A DNA stretch of 64,000 nt, from positions 57,902,793-57,966,792 of the forward strand of contig NC_134840.1 in assembly GCF_965363235.1 (NCBI RefSeq), given 5' to 3'. The position numbers were made by a program, and so were the translations under genes. Below the pieces are notes generated by a model. That model made no database searches, was not told the origin of the DNA, and saw nothing but the letters and a program-made list of their open reading frames with translations. The number at the start of each line of letters is the position of its first letter. The stretch's first letter is position 1. The DNA is from Mytilus galloprovincialis (lineage: Eukaryota; Mollusca; Bivalvia; Mytilida; Mytilidae). Shown piece after piece: positions 35,450 to 47,371 of the stretch.

Positions 35450-36590
35450 ACTGAAATTTTCACAATTTTAACATTTGAGCTCAATTTTAGACAGCTTCCG
35501 TCTTAAATGGACGTTGCCGAATTTTGTGTTCATTCATAATATTCAAAAGTAATTTGTATTTGAAGATACATGAAATACATAACATATGTAAAGGTTGAGA
35601 GTGAACACGGATTCGGCCACTTTCATTTTTGACCCCAAAAATATTTCAAAAGTGACACATTATGGCATGATTGACAGATTCTTCATATTTAAGCTGGACT
35701 TTGAGTGTCTGTAATGACTAAATCAGTTCAAATTTTTGACATAAACTTATTGAATTAACTGAAGTAGACATTTAAGTGTTTAAAAAGTGTCAACATATTT
35801 TCATCAGATGAACCTGAAATTTGGGGCCAAAATCGGTCCTTACCGGACCTACTCCTTTATCGCTTTGACTATTTAATAAAATATTCAAGTATGCAATCAA
35901 TTACAACTTCTCGTCCACTTATTTTTAAGATTAAAAATTTAAATATAACTATAGCCTATCATATTTCTTATAGTTTCGTGATGTCATACTTGTATTTTTA
36001 GACAAGTTATTTACTGAGAAAACAAAGAGAACTTTAATATTGATGCTATCTATAGGTGACCACTTCCTGATTGCGTCATATTAAAACGAAACGGAAATTC
36101 AATAGCATATTTGGTTTTATTTAGAACAAAAACGTGATTATGTAGTAAAATAGGGGACTTCTAATATTAGGTTTATTTTGCAAAATCAATTAACCAAGTA
36201 GCTGTAATTAATCGTCTAAGTCACGAAACATGCAATAATGATTAAATTAAAGATGTTTATTTATTTTTTAACTTCTAACTGTATGTGAATGTTGAGTGCT
36301 ATGTAGAACATTATCTATAAATAAAAAAGAAGATAAATGAAAAAAAAAAATATTTTCAAAATTCTGCTTTAAATGTAATGTTATCAGGTCATTAAAGATT
36401 GCATATTTTTATTATTGATTCACGTATAGGGTCTTTGCATCGGAACTAAACACATTAATTTAAAAAAAAAACAGCTGTTGGCATGACACGGGTTATGTTC
36501 TTCTCTTATAGGTATGATACTAAACCTCTAACGGGAAGGATTGTGCCTGATATTCATATGATGAAGATATAATATTTCAATCAGTTTAAT
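35450..36590. other. Non-coding stretch with repeat pieces
   Basis: 35,600-35,640 is an inverse copy of a motif also at 5,200-5,245 ('aaggttgag.gtgaacacggat' with 'ggccactttcatttttgac'). 35,965-36,110 is the third post-TNF module. No gene recognised. Confidence 0.5.
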
Positions 36591-37085
36591 TGAAGTCTGA
36601 TGCTGGCATGTCAGTTAACTGCTAGTAGTCTGTTGTTATTTATGTATTATTGTCATTTTGTTTATTTTCTTTGGTTGCATCTTCTGACATCAGACTCGGA
36701 CTTCTCTTGAACTGAATGTATAGTGCGAATTGTTATGCGTTTATTTTTCTACATTGGCTAGATGTATAGGGGGAGGGTTGAGATTTTATAAACATGTTTA
36801 ACCACGCCGCATTTTTGCGCCTGTCCCAAGGCAGGAGCCTCTGGCCTTTGTTATTTTTGTATTATTTTTAATTTAGTTTCTTGTGTACAATTTGGAGTTT
36901 AGTATGGCGTTCATTATCACTGAACTATTATATATTTCTTTAGGGGCCAGCTGAAGGACGCCTCCGGGTGCGGGAATTTATCGCTGCATTGAAGACCTGT
37001 TGGTGACCTTCTACTGATGTCTGTTCTATGGTCGGGTCGTTGTCTCTTTGTTACATTCCCTATTTCCATTCTCAATTTTATCTTA
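36590..37085 (+). repeat. Dispersed mussel-type repeat (GCGCCTGTCCC family)
   Basis: 'cttctgacatcagactcgga', 'gagggttgagattttataaa', 'ttgcgcctgtcccaaggca', 'cagctgaaggacgcctccgg', 'ggtcgggtcgttgtctcttt'. A shorter related copy is at 43,135-43,390. I recognise the family as common in mussel DNA. Probably a SINE or LINE tail. Confidence 0.7.
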
Positions 37086-37660
37086 CTAATAAAAAATTGT
37101 TCTGTTAAGATTTATTAATGCAGGTTCGACTTTATTGATGTCTAAATTAATTTGATCCAATGTTGGAGAAAAGCTAAGGTAAATTCTCAGTAAAATACGA
37201 AAAAATGGAGTGGGGAAATGTGTTTCAAAACTTTAACTTCTATTGGTCGTTATTTTTTCAAATAAGGTGTTATTTGAATTATGCAGGTGATTCGGTCCCC
37301 TAACATGGTTGAAGGGGGACCGATTTTTAGATCCCGTGGTACCATGTGGACTGGAAATAGTGAGGGAAAGGGGAGATATAAATGAATCATTCAATCGATT
37401 GATATTTACAATAGAATGGATGATTAAAGGTGACTTTGAAAGTGTGTAATCAAAAGTTAAACAAAAAGTCCAATATCATGAATATTCAAATACTGTTATT
37501 TCCAGATATTTTCTAATGTATTTATTGTTATGCTCGCACTTTTATTGATACAGCTGTGAAATCAAATGAGTTGATGAAAGAAAGAAAGGGGTAAAACCTT
37601 GGCTTAAAAAAAGACGATAAGACATTGAAGATTTTTTAATTGTCTAATATATAAAAAAAA
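37086..37660. other. Non-coding stretch, nothing recognised
   Basis: AT-rich, ending in an A run at 37,651-37,663 that leads into the split SINE-like repeat. Confidence 0.5.
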
Positions 37661-37726
37661 AAAAGATGTGGTATGATTGCCAATGAGACAACTGTCCACA
37701 AGAGACCAAAATGACACAGACATTAA

Positions 37727-39032
37727 GGTTCATCATAACAAACGGACAAATATGGCTGTATTTACATGCCAAAAATTACTCTGAGTACAGACTTACCTGT
37801 AAAGTTAGAAAAGTTTTAATGCCTAGCATTCACTAGATATATATGGCACGCCGTTATTATATTTATTCAATTTCGAGATATATTATTTAGTTAAATAAGA
37901 TATCTTATAAACTAATTGAGATATCTTAATAACAAAATGAGATATCTTATATATTAATTGAAATATCTGATTTATTAAATAAGATATCTTATTAACTTAT
38001 AGAGATATCTTATAAACTAATAGAGATATCTTATGAACTTTTAGAGATATCTTATTAACTTATAGAGATATCTTATTAACTTATAGAGATATCTTATAAA
38101 CTAATAGAGATATCTTATAAACTTTTAGAGATATCTTATTAACTTATAGAGATATCTTATTTAATTGGTTATAAAGATATCTTTTTAATATATAAGATAT
38201 CTCCATAAGTTAATAAGATATCTCTATTAGTTTATAAGATATCTCTATTAATTAATAAGATATCTTATAAAGTATGTATTTAAAAGATATCTTTATAAAG
38301 AAGTTAGATATCTTATATACTTTATAAGATATCTTATTAATTAATAGATATATCTTATTAACTTATATAGATATCTTATAAACTAATAGAGATATCTTAT
38401 AAACTAATAGAGATATCTTATAAACTAATAGAGATATCTTATTTACTTCCAAATTAAATAAGATATCTTATAAAAATTAAAGATATCTTAATACTTGATA
38501 AGATATATTGTTAAATAAATAAGATATCTTCAAATTTGAATAAATATAAAAACGGTGTGCCATAGATATACTAAAGTTAAATGCATTTTGTGTTTCAGAA
38601 AGATAAAATCTCTTTTGGATTTTGATGGGCATTTTTTTTCCTTCATGCAAAAGGTGTAAAAATTGACTAAGTTGTGGTACAACTATGAGATGCTCCCTTA
38701 GGTAAAAAAACCAGTTTGTATTGTTTTCATTGTCCTTAATTGACTTGGACACCAGGTATCTTCACAACTATAGGTGAGTTAAAGAGTTTATCTGAGTCAG
38801 TGAGTGGACAGTATCAAAGTAATTCATTTTTGCACCTTCTGCAGAACGGAAAAAAATGCCCATCAAAAACCAAGAAAGATTTTATCTTTCTTAAGCACAA
38901 AATGCATTTAACTTTTATATATCTAGTGGATGCTAGGCATTAAAACTTTCCAAACAGCACAGGTAAGTCTGTACACAGAGTAGTTTTTGAGGTGAAAATA
39001 CGGCCATATTTGTCCATTTGTTATGATGAACC
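37727..39032. mobile_element. TTAA-flanked fold-back DNA element (1,306 bp)
   Basis: Both ends start GGTTCATCATAAC (inverted at 39,032) and are flanked by TTAA (37,723-37,726 and 39,033-39,036). Inverted homology runs about 115 bp inward (37,727-37,840 against 38,920-39,032). A second, inner inverted pair exists (38,575-38,680 against 38,840-38,935). There is no transposase, so it is non-autonomous. A TTAA target with purine-first ends fits Kolobok better than piggyBac (which starts CC). The superfamily is inference, but the insertion itself is proven by the split host repeat. Confidence 0.8.
37845..38562. repeat. Array of AGATATCTTAT palindromes inside the TTAA element
   Basis: About 30 copies of GATATC-centred palindromes spaced about 21-22 bp with A/T linkers ('aactaatagag', 'aacttatagag'). 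Orientation of the linkers flips near 38,190-38,260. The array is bounded by a 26-bp imperfect inverted repeat (ggcacgccgttattat... at 37,845; inverse ending ggtgtgcc at 38,562), so it may itself be a nested element. Confidence 0.8.
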
Positions 39033-39164
39033 TTAACAACTATAGGTCACCGTACGGCCTTCAACAATGAACAAAGCCCATACCGCATAGTTAGCTATAA
39101 AAGGGCCCGATATGGCAATGTAAAACAATTCAAACGAGAAAACTAACGGCCTTTATGACTGCTT

Positions 39165-39495
39165 CAAAATATTGAGTAAGTTAGGTAGAATTTAGATAAA
39201 ATTGGTTGACAATTCAAGATATCCGGAATGATGAAAAGCACATATTTCACAAGTAAACATACGATTGATTGATTATTGGTGTATTTGTGCCACTTTTGGG
39301 CTTTTGTGGTGGTAAGGTTTTGTGGGTGGAGAAAGCCGGAGTGCCCAGAGAAAACAATCGACCTACAATAAGAAATTAGGATTGGAGTCGAGTGCACCTG
39401 CACGAGCGGGGTTCGAACTCACAACCTCAGTCTTGACTGGCAAGTGATTACGATAGTAGAACTACTTAGACCACTTGACCACCGAGCCCCCAGTT
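39165..39495 (-). mobile_element. tRNA-derived SINE, MetaSINE type
   Basis: The minus strand starts 'gggggctcggtggtcaagtg' with a box A-like segment, has box B 'gagttcgaacccc' at about 39,407-39,419, then a body containing 'tctctgggcactccggc' and 'tttctccacccacaaaacc', which resembles the conserved central Meta domain shared by SINEs of many animals. It is degraded but near full length. Family naming (BivaMD-like) is from memory and should be checked. Confidence 0.7.
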
Positions 39496-40609
39496 AACAT
39501 ATGTATCTGTTACAATTTTTTAACTTTCATCAGCTGAGGGAAGTTAAACTGAAATAATATCTCTAAATAGGAATACAAACAGTCACCAAGTTCTTTTGCT
39601 ATAAATTTATACGCTCGTGTGTTTTTATTTAGATGACATTTGCAAGATGAGTTTGAAAAAAATAAATCCAACCAAATCATTATGAACATGTCGAATTATC
39701 TTTGTTCTAAAACAGGGGTCTCAATCTACAAGTATGGATACAGACGTCCGACTAGGGTTTGAAAAACAGCCCCTGTTCATATATTGATTTGTAATGCAAA
39801 AGTCCCTAACTACTCAAATATTTTAAAAGAAAATTACAACCTATTAATATATATATATATATATATATTCTTGCTATAATGACATCTTGTTTCAATGAGA
39901 ATTAAGGCACATGGGATCCAGAGGGCGGTTTCATGAATCTATCCGAAGACCTATCAAAAGATATATCTATGGACATCTCTTATGATCTTTTTATGACTAT
40001 CCTAGGAAATATATCGGACCTTGCATCGAAGCTGTCTTATGATGATATTAGCAAAGATATTCTAAACCTGTCGCAAGTAAAATTAAATTTTCAAATATCA
40101 ACATGGATTTATTGAAAAATTCATGTAAATTTAGCATGTCTTTCACATAAATTAATAAACGTATATTGATTAATTTAATTGGATAATTTGCAGAATTGTT
40201 ATAAAAAATAACTGTAATTTATATAACTAATCAATTACTATTAATAATACACCATTATACATATTATGATACTTTCAATACAAAATTGAGTAAAAACAAA
40301 TAAAATGATGACATTTTTTTTTTTTGTACAATTTAGTTGAATTCAATTTGTCACTGTATCGGTTCAATAAGGTTGAAAGATAAAATCGTGCATTCTTGAT
40401 ATCAATACATCGAATAACTTTTTAATTTTAGACTATATAATTATGTATCACAATACTTGGTGTATTTTCAGATGAAATAAAAATAAATTACAAAAAAAAA
40501 AATACATCGAATATTCATTGATGACAAATCATGATAATCTGTCAACCTATAAAGATAAGTCATGGGCCGGAAAAGGAGAAATTTGCAAAATTGTTTAAAA
40601 AAACCAACA
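39496..40609. other. Non-coding stretch
   Basis: AT microsatellite at 39,846-39,869. 39,925-40,090 is a distant relative of the repeat at 40,610-40,790 (a short frame there is an accident). Otherwise nothing recognised. Confidence 0.5.
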
Positions 40610-40835
40610 TGAGTGTGAATTATTGACTACCCTAAGACCATCATAACACCCACGTGTAGTCCTAACTTTATGACCAACTTTAAGATATGTTATAATGCAG
40701 GACCCCTTTGTGAAACCCACTTAGGACTACAGTATGTCGTAAGACGGCCATAAGACATGTCTTAGTCCTAAGAGAGCTTTGTGAAACTTGAGAGTTGTCT
40801 CATTGGCACTCATACCAAATCTTCTTATATCTATG
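40610..40835. repeat. MITE-like repeat plus partial dispersed repeat
   Basis: 40,610-40,790 matches 12,430-12,640 ('gactaccctaagacca', 'gtgtagtcctaac', 'gtgaaacccactta', 'gacatgtctta'). 40,790-40,835 carries the 'gagttgtctcattggcactc' end of the 27,310-27,460 family. Confidence 0.6.
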
Positions 40836-41986
40836 ACCCATTGGCGTTGACATATACTTAATGCGTCTATGGAAATTGCACTTCATTGATATACTTGACA
40901 TTCCAAAAATTTACCCATACCAGCAACACGTCTGCGTGTACCTTTTTAACATTTATAGAGACCCCCTTTTCCGGCCCTTCGTGTGTTCAGTGTGCAATTT
41001 CTTACAACTTAATTGGATTTTTATACGTTACGATGATATTCACATGATATTAAAGTAATGTTGATGTAAAATATAGTAGAGCTTCCCATACATACTGTTA
41101 AGCATAAACGTAACTGATCAATAAATAACATTTTAGTTGTTTTTAACATTTCACAGGTGACCACTTTAAACTTCTTATGAATACCAAGACTATACATTGG
41201 AACTGGTCCCATTTCTATTACATTAAAGTAGTCAGAATACACATTTTAAAATTTGTTTAATTCATGTTACACCTGGACAAACAAGTACAAAAGTAGTATT
41301 TTTTTCATATTCCGTGGCGCATTTAAATCAACATATGTATCTACAATCTACACAATATAAAACGCTTAAGCGGAAATATAGTTACATATTGATTTGTGTG
41401 TAACAATTAGCTGAATCTGTAAATAGTTTTAAAAAACAACAGAATATGATACGTATATGTAATAGAAATTGCTGACTTCAACCTAATAAGGTGGTATGTG
41501 ATGTCATCGTCAGCTGCTTATTAGGTCTATTGATTTCAACAGTTTGTAGAAACCATTAAATGAGCTGATCCAGAGAGGTAAGATCATATGCTTTTTGAAA
41601 AATCATATTTTACATACTACATGTACATTGTATGTCTGAAATTAGCTAGCTAGTATCCTTTATAAATTACGTTAAGGAACAGTACACATGTAATGTAAGT
41701 AGTATCATTGTCATTTTGTTACAACTTGTGCGTCTGTAATGTATGTATTGTGTAAATATGTACTTATATGGAGTAAGTATTGATACAAGAGATAGTTGTG
41801 AAGGGACATTACTCAGAAGTATAACAGCAGAAGACTCAACGATTGGGAAGACGACGGTTGCAAGGGATGAGGGTCACGACCTTGACTACCCTTGCGCGGC
41901 CATCCCTTCCGATTGTATTGAAGTAAAAAAAACGAAAGTAATACTGTATATGTAATCAATAACATTTAATTTATCATGTGGTCTTT
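40836..41986. other. Non-coding stretch, nothing recognised
   Basis: No exon, RNA gene or repeat could be supported here. Confidence 0.5.
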
Positions 41987-42797
41987 AACAACACGGCCGA
42001 CACTCGGCTAACCGAGAGTTTGGTCGGTTAATCTATATTGAGTATGCGGCTATATCGGCGGTTGGTCTGTTAATCGGGTTGGCTAAAGTCTGTTAATCAT
42101 GTGTTATCGAGAAAATCATTGCAAGGTCAGTATGTTTCATTGTATAACTTTTTAATTATATTTATATCATAAAAACTATTTATGTCTGACAAAACGATTT
42201 GGAGTACTGAATCCAGTGGTGTAATTATTTTTTTTCTAGCTTCAATAAACGATCTATAAAATGAAAAGGCGAGTTACTCACCAGTAAATTTATACACATT
42301 TTACACACACAAAATGTACCCAAAAATGACAAGTTGGTTGAGTTTACTTGCATGCAATATTTTGAACATCGAAAAAAGACAGGCATTATGTTTGTTTACC
42401 ATATTAACATCAATATGTAAAAAATCTACACGAAAAACTGTATTTTGGTGACATAAATCAATTTTTGATAAAAATGTGGTCTGTTAATGGGTCGGATGTA
42501 TAAAACTCGGTCTGTTAATTGGTCTGTTAAGAGTTATGAATGACATTACAAGCATAATTTAATTGCTATATGGGGTGTTATCTGAATAAAAGGATAGACT
42601 CAAGATTAGTGGCTAGAATATATGGAAACAACACATGAACAATGAAACATAAGTTTAGACAATGGAATCTGAAAATTGATAGAAATGGTTTCAAAAAGTG
42701 TAATATCAAAGTAATATTAATTTCAAAAGACAATACATACCGGAAATAAACTCCTCATAGATACCAGAATTGAAATTTTATATTTACGCCTTATATT

Positions 42798-42845
42798 TAC
42801 GCCAGACACGCGTTTCGTCTACGAAAAACTCATCAGTGACGAAAA
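42798..42845 (-). ncRNA. Type I hammerhead ribozyme, core intact
   Basis: The minus strand reads CGTCA-CTGATGA-GTTT-TTCGT-AGAC-GAAA-CGCGTG-TC-TGGCG. Stem I has 5 pairs (one G-U), stem II 4 pairs (one G-U), stem III 2 pairs around ACGCGTGT, and all core residues (CUGAUGA, GAAA, C17) are present. It lies in a dispersed retrozyme-like element (about 42,735-42,900) nested in the 42.0-44.1 kb transposon. A 13-bp 'ggcgtaaatataa'-type duplication lies just downstream of the cleavage site. Predicted active; not tested. Confidence 0.8.
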
Positions 42846-43134
42846 AAATGTTTAAAAGGCCAAATAAAATACGAAGTTGAAAAGCATTGAGGAAACACAA
42901 CTAATACCGGCGTCACACATCAGCGTATAGCACTGGCGTGTTCAAAATCATTTACGCTGCCAATATGCTAGTAATTTTGGATGCATTTAACCTGTCAATC
43001 ATATTTGTAACGTGTGCAAAACGAGCTTTAAGCGTGTATTGGGCGTACTAGAAACGTATGTTGGCGTATGTTGTATGTTTTTTTATGCTGCATACAAATT
43101 TCCTGGGATTGTACCGTTCATCAAGCGTATTTAC

Positions 43135-43390
43135 TTTCCTTCATTGGCTAGAGGAATAGGAGGAGGGTTGATATCTCATAAACATGTTTATCCCCGCCGC
43201 AATTTTGCGCCTGTCCCAAGTCAGGAGCCTCTGGCCTTTGTTAGTCTTGTGTGATCTAGTATACATATTTTTTAAGGGTCCAGCTGAAGGACGCCTACGG
43301 GTGCGGGAGTTTCTCTCTACATTGAAGACCCATTGGTGGCCTTGGCCTGCTCTATGGTCGTGTTGTTGTCGCTTTAAAACATATAACGGT
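43135..43390 (+). repeat. Dispersed mussel-type repeat nested in the 42-44 kb element
   Basis: Same family as 36,750-37,060 ('ttgcgcctgtcccaagtcag', 'cagctgaaggacgcctacgg', 'cattgaagaccca'), lacking part of the middle. Apparent open frames on either strand are not genes. Confidence 0.75.
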
Positions 43391-44091
43391 ATATTGAAGT
43401 GACACACCCTTCAATGAAATGCAAAGAAATGAAATTAAAATAAAAGTTCTCTTTCTATAAGGATACTGTTGCACCGTATTGTAATTTTTTCGTCACCAGT
43501 ACATCTCATTTTTTTCAATGTGAAAATATAAACTAAAGGTAGTAAGACTATTGTCGTGGCTAAATAACTCTTAACTGACACGATTTAAATTGTCCAACCC
43601 ATTAACAGACTGTATTCCCCTAATATTCATTAAAATGTGGTATTACTCAACTTATATAACAATAATGAAATATTTATCAATGACAATTATTGTTTTAGAA
43701 CCAAAGTACTATTTTGTGTCCTTTTAATCATATATAAAAATGTTTTTTAGCCTTTTATCCAAAATATTGCTATGCGTACAAGCATGAAAACCACATACTT
43801 ACGAGACGCCTTTTCGTTTTACTTAAAACTGCGCAGGCTATGCATTTTTTTTACTGGTGGAAAATGTTCTATGATAGATATCATTTTGTCAGACACTTTT
43901 CTTTTTTTGATGTGGTTATCATAATATGGCAAAAATCTGTATATTTAACAGAGTTTAACATTAAATTGTGAGTTTTACTCTTAACAGACGTATAACCAAC
44001 CCGATTAACAGACCAACCGCCGATATAGCCGCATACTCAATATAGATTAACCGACCAAACTCTCGGTTAGCCGAGTGTCGGCCGTGAACAA

Positions 44092-47000
44092 TGGAAAATA
44101 GTTCACATAAGACAATTTGTATAATAGAAAGTATAGAGAGTTCTAGCTTGTACTCATCACTAAAAATGAATAAAGGGAAAATAACCATACTTTGAAATGC
44201 CAAACAAATCCCCAAAAATCGGAAAAAATTAAATGAGTTTAAATATGTAATATGCTGGCAGACAGTAACATGATTTGGTTCTTATCAGAATGAGCATTCC
44301 CTTTCTATTTATTTTTATATGTGTTATGTTTTATTGAAAGGGGCATTATATGTACGATTTAGACACATCTTAAAATTAAACCTTTTAGAACATTTATAAA
44401 AGCGCGGAATATTGAAGAATGTTTCGCTATTCGATGTAAATTTGATTCACTTTGGTCAAGTAAGCTCAAAGTTATTGCTGTTGAATTATTGGCACATTAA
44501 TCGGGCTATAATGCAAACTGACTTTGGAATTTATATTGTGATTGGTCTTTGCTATTTGCTTTAGACGTCAAGTTTCATGAAACTGGGAAATGCAATAGGA
44601 TAAGAACTTTGTATATTTAACACGAAGAAAATGAAATACACTCCTTAGTAATAAATAAGATAATAGATTCAAGGGTAAATTCAAACGGTAGCTGTTACGG
44701 TGTACACATTTTGTTTTAAATTTCCACTTAAATCCAAAATTGATTTTAATTTAATTTTGCAAATATCTACTCAAAAATACGCATTTCCAATAACCATCGG
44801 GTCTTTTACCATCAGCATGGCCTTATTCTATTCACAGTAAAAACATTAAACAGAAAAGCAATTTTGTTAGTGATCCGCATTCTTGTTTTCACGATTTCTT
44901 TTATGAAAGGAACTTCTTTAAGACTGTGACTTGAAATTAAACAGAGTCATCTTAAACAATTCATCTCTATACCATTACACGTGCATGTCCGTTTATTTAA
45001 ATATATATTTTTGTTGATATCGGGTAGTATGACCATCGACAGTCTTCAGATGTCGCATCGAAGGTTAATGAAATGGCGTCTATTTTTTTTTTAAATGCAC
45101 GAAATGTTGATAGATTACAACAGATATTTAATGAAATGCTTTCTTTGTATAAAATGTACAATTCATAAAGCATTTTAGAAAGTAAAGACTGATTTTATTA
45201 AAAACACTCAGGGTTACCATATACATTCGGTTTGGCCTTCTGTTTGAAAATGTTTACATTTAAACTAGTAGGTAATTCCATTCATATCATTTCAATAATC
45301 GTTTAATTCCTTATGTTAGAGCATTCGTATATTGGTTTTCAATAAAATATAATTTAATCGCTGAAAGACCCCTCTCCTAAGTTATTGAAAACTATCGTTC
45401 TTCATTGACAAAAATGTTTTGGTATAAATGCCCCCAAGGTGTGTCTTTTATTCATTTTTGCAGTACAAACGCAGTCAAGTTATTGTGTGATCAAGTATAT
45501 ATCAACGATCGAATAAACAGTTTCAGACATGAATGGCAAAGAAAAAGGAGTAAGTATTACTATGTATCTTAAGGTAAGCCTCAAATATACTGGAAATGTC
45601 TCAGCACAGCTCACAAAGGCATATATATTTTTTACTGCTAGTCTAGTATAAAAACGCAATTTAAACCACAAAATGTTGTATCGTTAGCGGATTTGAATAA
45701 TGGAGATGTGGGTTCATTTCAATGAAACATCAAAACAACGACTCAAATACACTTTACAGGTCAATACAACTTTTGAAGAGCGTAAAGTGCTATAAACTAA
45801 TGAATAATTAAAACGCAATAAGGACTCGGAATAATTAATAAAAAGCAAATATTATAAAAATATACAAAATCCTAAATGTGAACTTTGAACGAACAATTGT
45901 CGGGTCATACATGTATCACTTTATTTGTGTAATTGATTCGCATTTCTAATTTGATGACCGGATACATAAAAATGCAAATGTCAAATAATTGATACTTTTC
46001 ATGTGTTTACAAGGTATTAACACATGACATGGGCAAAATCTCTTTGTTCTTACTGTACTATAATCTGGATAATGCACAGCAAAGGTGTGCATTAACTACC
46101 TCAAATATACTGCACAGTTCAAATCTATTTTTACCTTTAGGGGCGGTTCCTAGATGTTGACAGGGGCGTTATTCTATCAAATTAAAAAAAATATATCACC
46201 GAGTGTAGCGAGACTAAAACAATATTGACGATTTTAAGGCAAAACACGATACTTTGTCCAATCCTAGGGAGAACGACATGTTCGTCCCCACCCCCGAATC
46301 CGACTTCTGCCTTGAAATTGCGACAAAATTTAACTTTGTACAAACATCGTAGTTTCAAAATAGGAAAAAAAAAAGGTTTCTCATTCCTTTTTTTTTTCAT
46401 CTTAGCTTGAACATAAAAATTGTATTATATTTTGCGTACAACATAAATCTTAAATCAGTGTTTTAAAGTCAGAAAGAGAGTTAAAACAATGTTTGGTCAT
46501 TTCCGCCAAAAAAGAAATGTATCTAAGAATATCCGAATAAAAGAAATCTGATTTGGATTAGTTTTAGACTCAATGGAATTTAATATAACGACTTTTTCAA
46601 TATCTATTCCTAGCTGGAGATCAATCAGACTTCATTTAGATGGACGTGTCTTAAAAATTAATACAGTAGATACAAAGAAATTTGGGGGAGGGGGAGGAAA
46701 AGATTGGAAAGAGAAACGTATTTTCTGTTTATTCAACATTTATAATTTAGGTAATATAACATCTTCCTCGGTTTATCTTTCTCTATTAAAGCACATCATT
46801 GATGGAAAGATATTCAAAAGCAATTAATCTAAACTCAATAACCCTTTCAGTTATGATTTTTTTTTTTCATACAACGATTTGAAGGTACTCAAATTGTCAA
46901 AGTCTTAATCGTCACTTATTAAATAAAAAAAATGGGAATAGATTAAACAGAAACATTAAGAAAAAATCTACCATTAAATCGCAATTTTACAAAAAGTCTA

Positions 47001-47140
47001 AACCCCAAAAAAGTGTCAATTTAAAACTCACCAATGAAAGTCGTATTTCTCCCTTTCTTAGGATCCGTGGATTGCGGAAAATCGTCCACATCTAAAACGT
47101 TCACGTAAGTTAATGACGTCATGTGTTAAAACAGTTATTG
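44092..47140. other. Non-coding, upstream region of the SLC16 gene
   Basis: No coding exon is supported. 46,140-46,330 contains a repeat-like GC-richer island ('gtgtagcgagac', 'acccccgaatccgac') with no identified family. A 5' untranslated exon of the SLC16 gene may lie here, because the first coding exon begins after an acceptor-like 'gtattttag'. Confidence 0.45.
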
Positions 47141-47145
47141 GCCAA

Positions 47146-47292
47146 TCAAATCGGTATATAGAATTTAATCTGCACGCGCTCAGGATGACCCTTTAACCCG
47201 AACTCCTACGTCGTTCGGGTTAATAAGGGTCACCTGAGCTGTGCAGATTAAATTCTATATACCGACTTGCTTGGTCAATAACTATAACTTAC
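47146..47292. repeat. Fold-back MITE just upstream of SLC16 exon 1
   Basis: A 147-bp palindrome. The arm 'cggtatatagaatttaatct' plus 'gcac' is perfectly inverted 70 bp away, with outer arms 'agttattggccaa' and 'ttggtcaataact'. The inner part ('gacccttt.aacccgaac' / 'gttcgggttaataagggtc') also pairs. Its edge lies about 80 bp before the first visible coding exon. Confidence 0.85.
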
Positions 47293-47371
47293 ATGTAGCA
47301 TTCTGATTGTAATAAATATAACGCGTGCTTATTTATTGACCAAACGGAAAACAATCTTTTGTATTTTAGAT

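Larger units (their letters stand above)
37663..39155 (+). repeat. SINE-like repeat split by a TTAA element
   Basis: Left part 37,663-37,726 ('gatgtggtatgattgccaat' to 'cattaa') and right part 39,033-39,155 ('ttaacaactataggtcaccg' to 'gaaaactaacggcc') join seamlessly into the family seen intact at 11,950-12,225 once the intervening 1,306 bp and one TTAA are removed. Confidence 0.85.
41992..44086. mobile_element. Terminal-inverted-repeat element (2,095 bp) with 5-bp target duplication
   Basis: The left end CACGGCCGACACTCGGCTAA is inverted at 44,086. The match continues about 95 bp almost perfectly (ends near 42,085 and 43,990). The flanks are AACAA on both sides (41,987-41,991; 44,087-44,091). 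The motif GGTCTGTTAAT recurs subterminally (about 42,068, 42,088, 42,478, 42,511, and inverted near 43,600 and 44,010), and a second inverted pair links 42,478-42,545 with 43,560-43,615. No transposase remains. CAC ends with a 5-bp duplication recall Transib, but that is weak. Confidence 0.75.

Noticed and set aside
43012-43407. Overlapping open frames on both strands as genes
   Set aside because: They coincide with the dispersed repeat also found at 36,750-37,060, where the frames are not kept.
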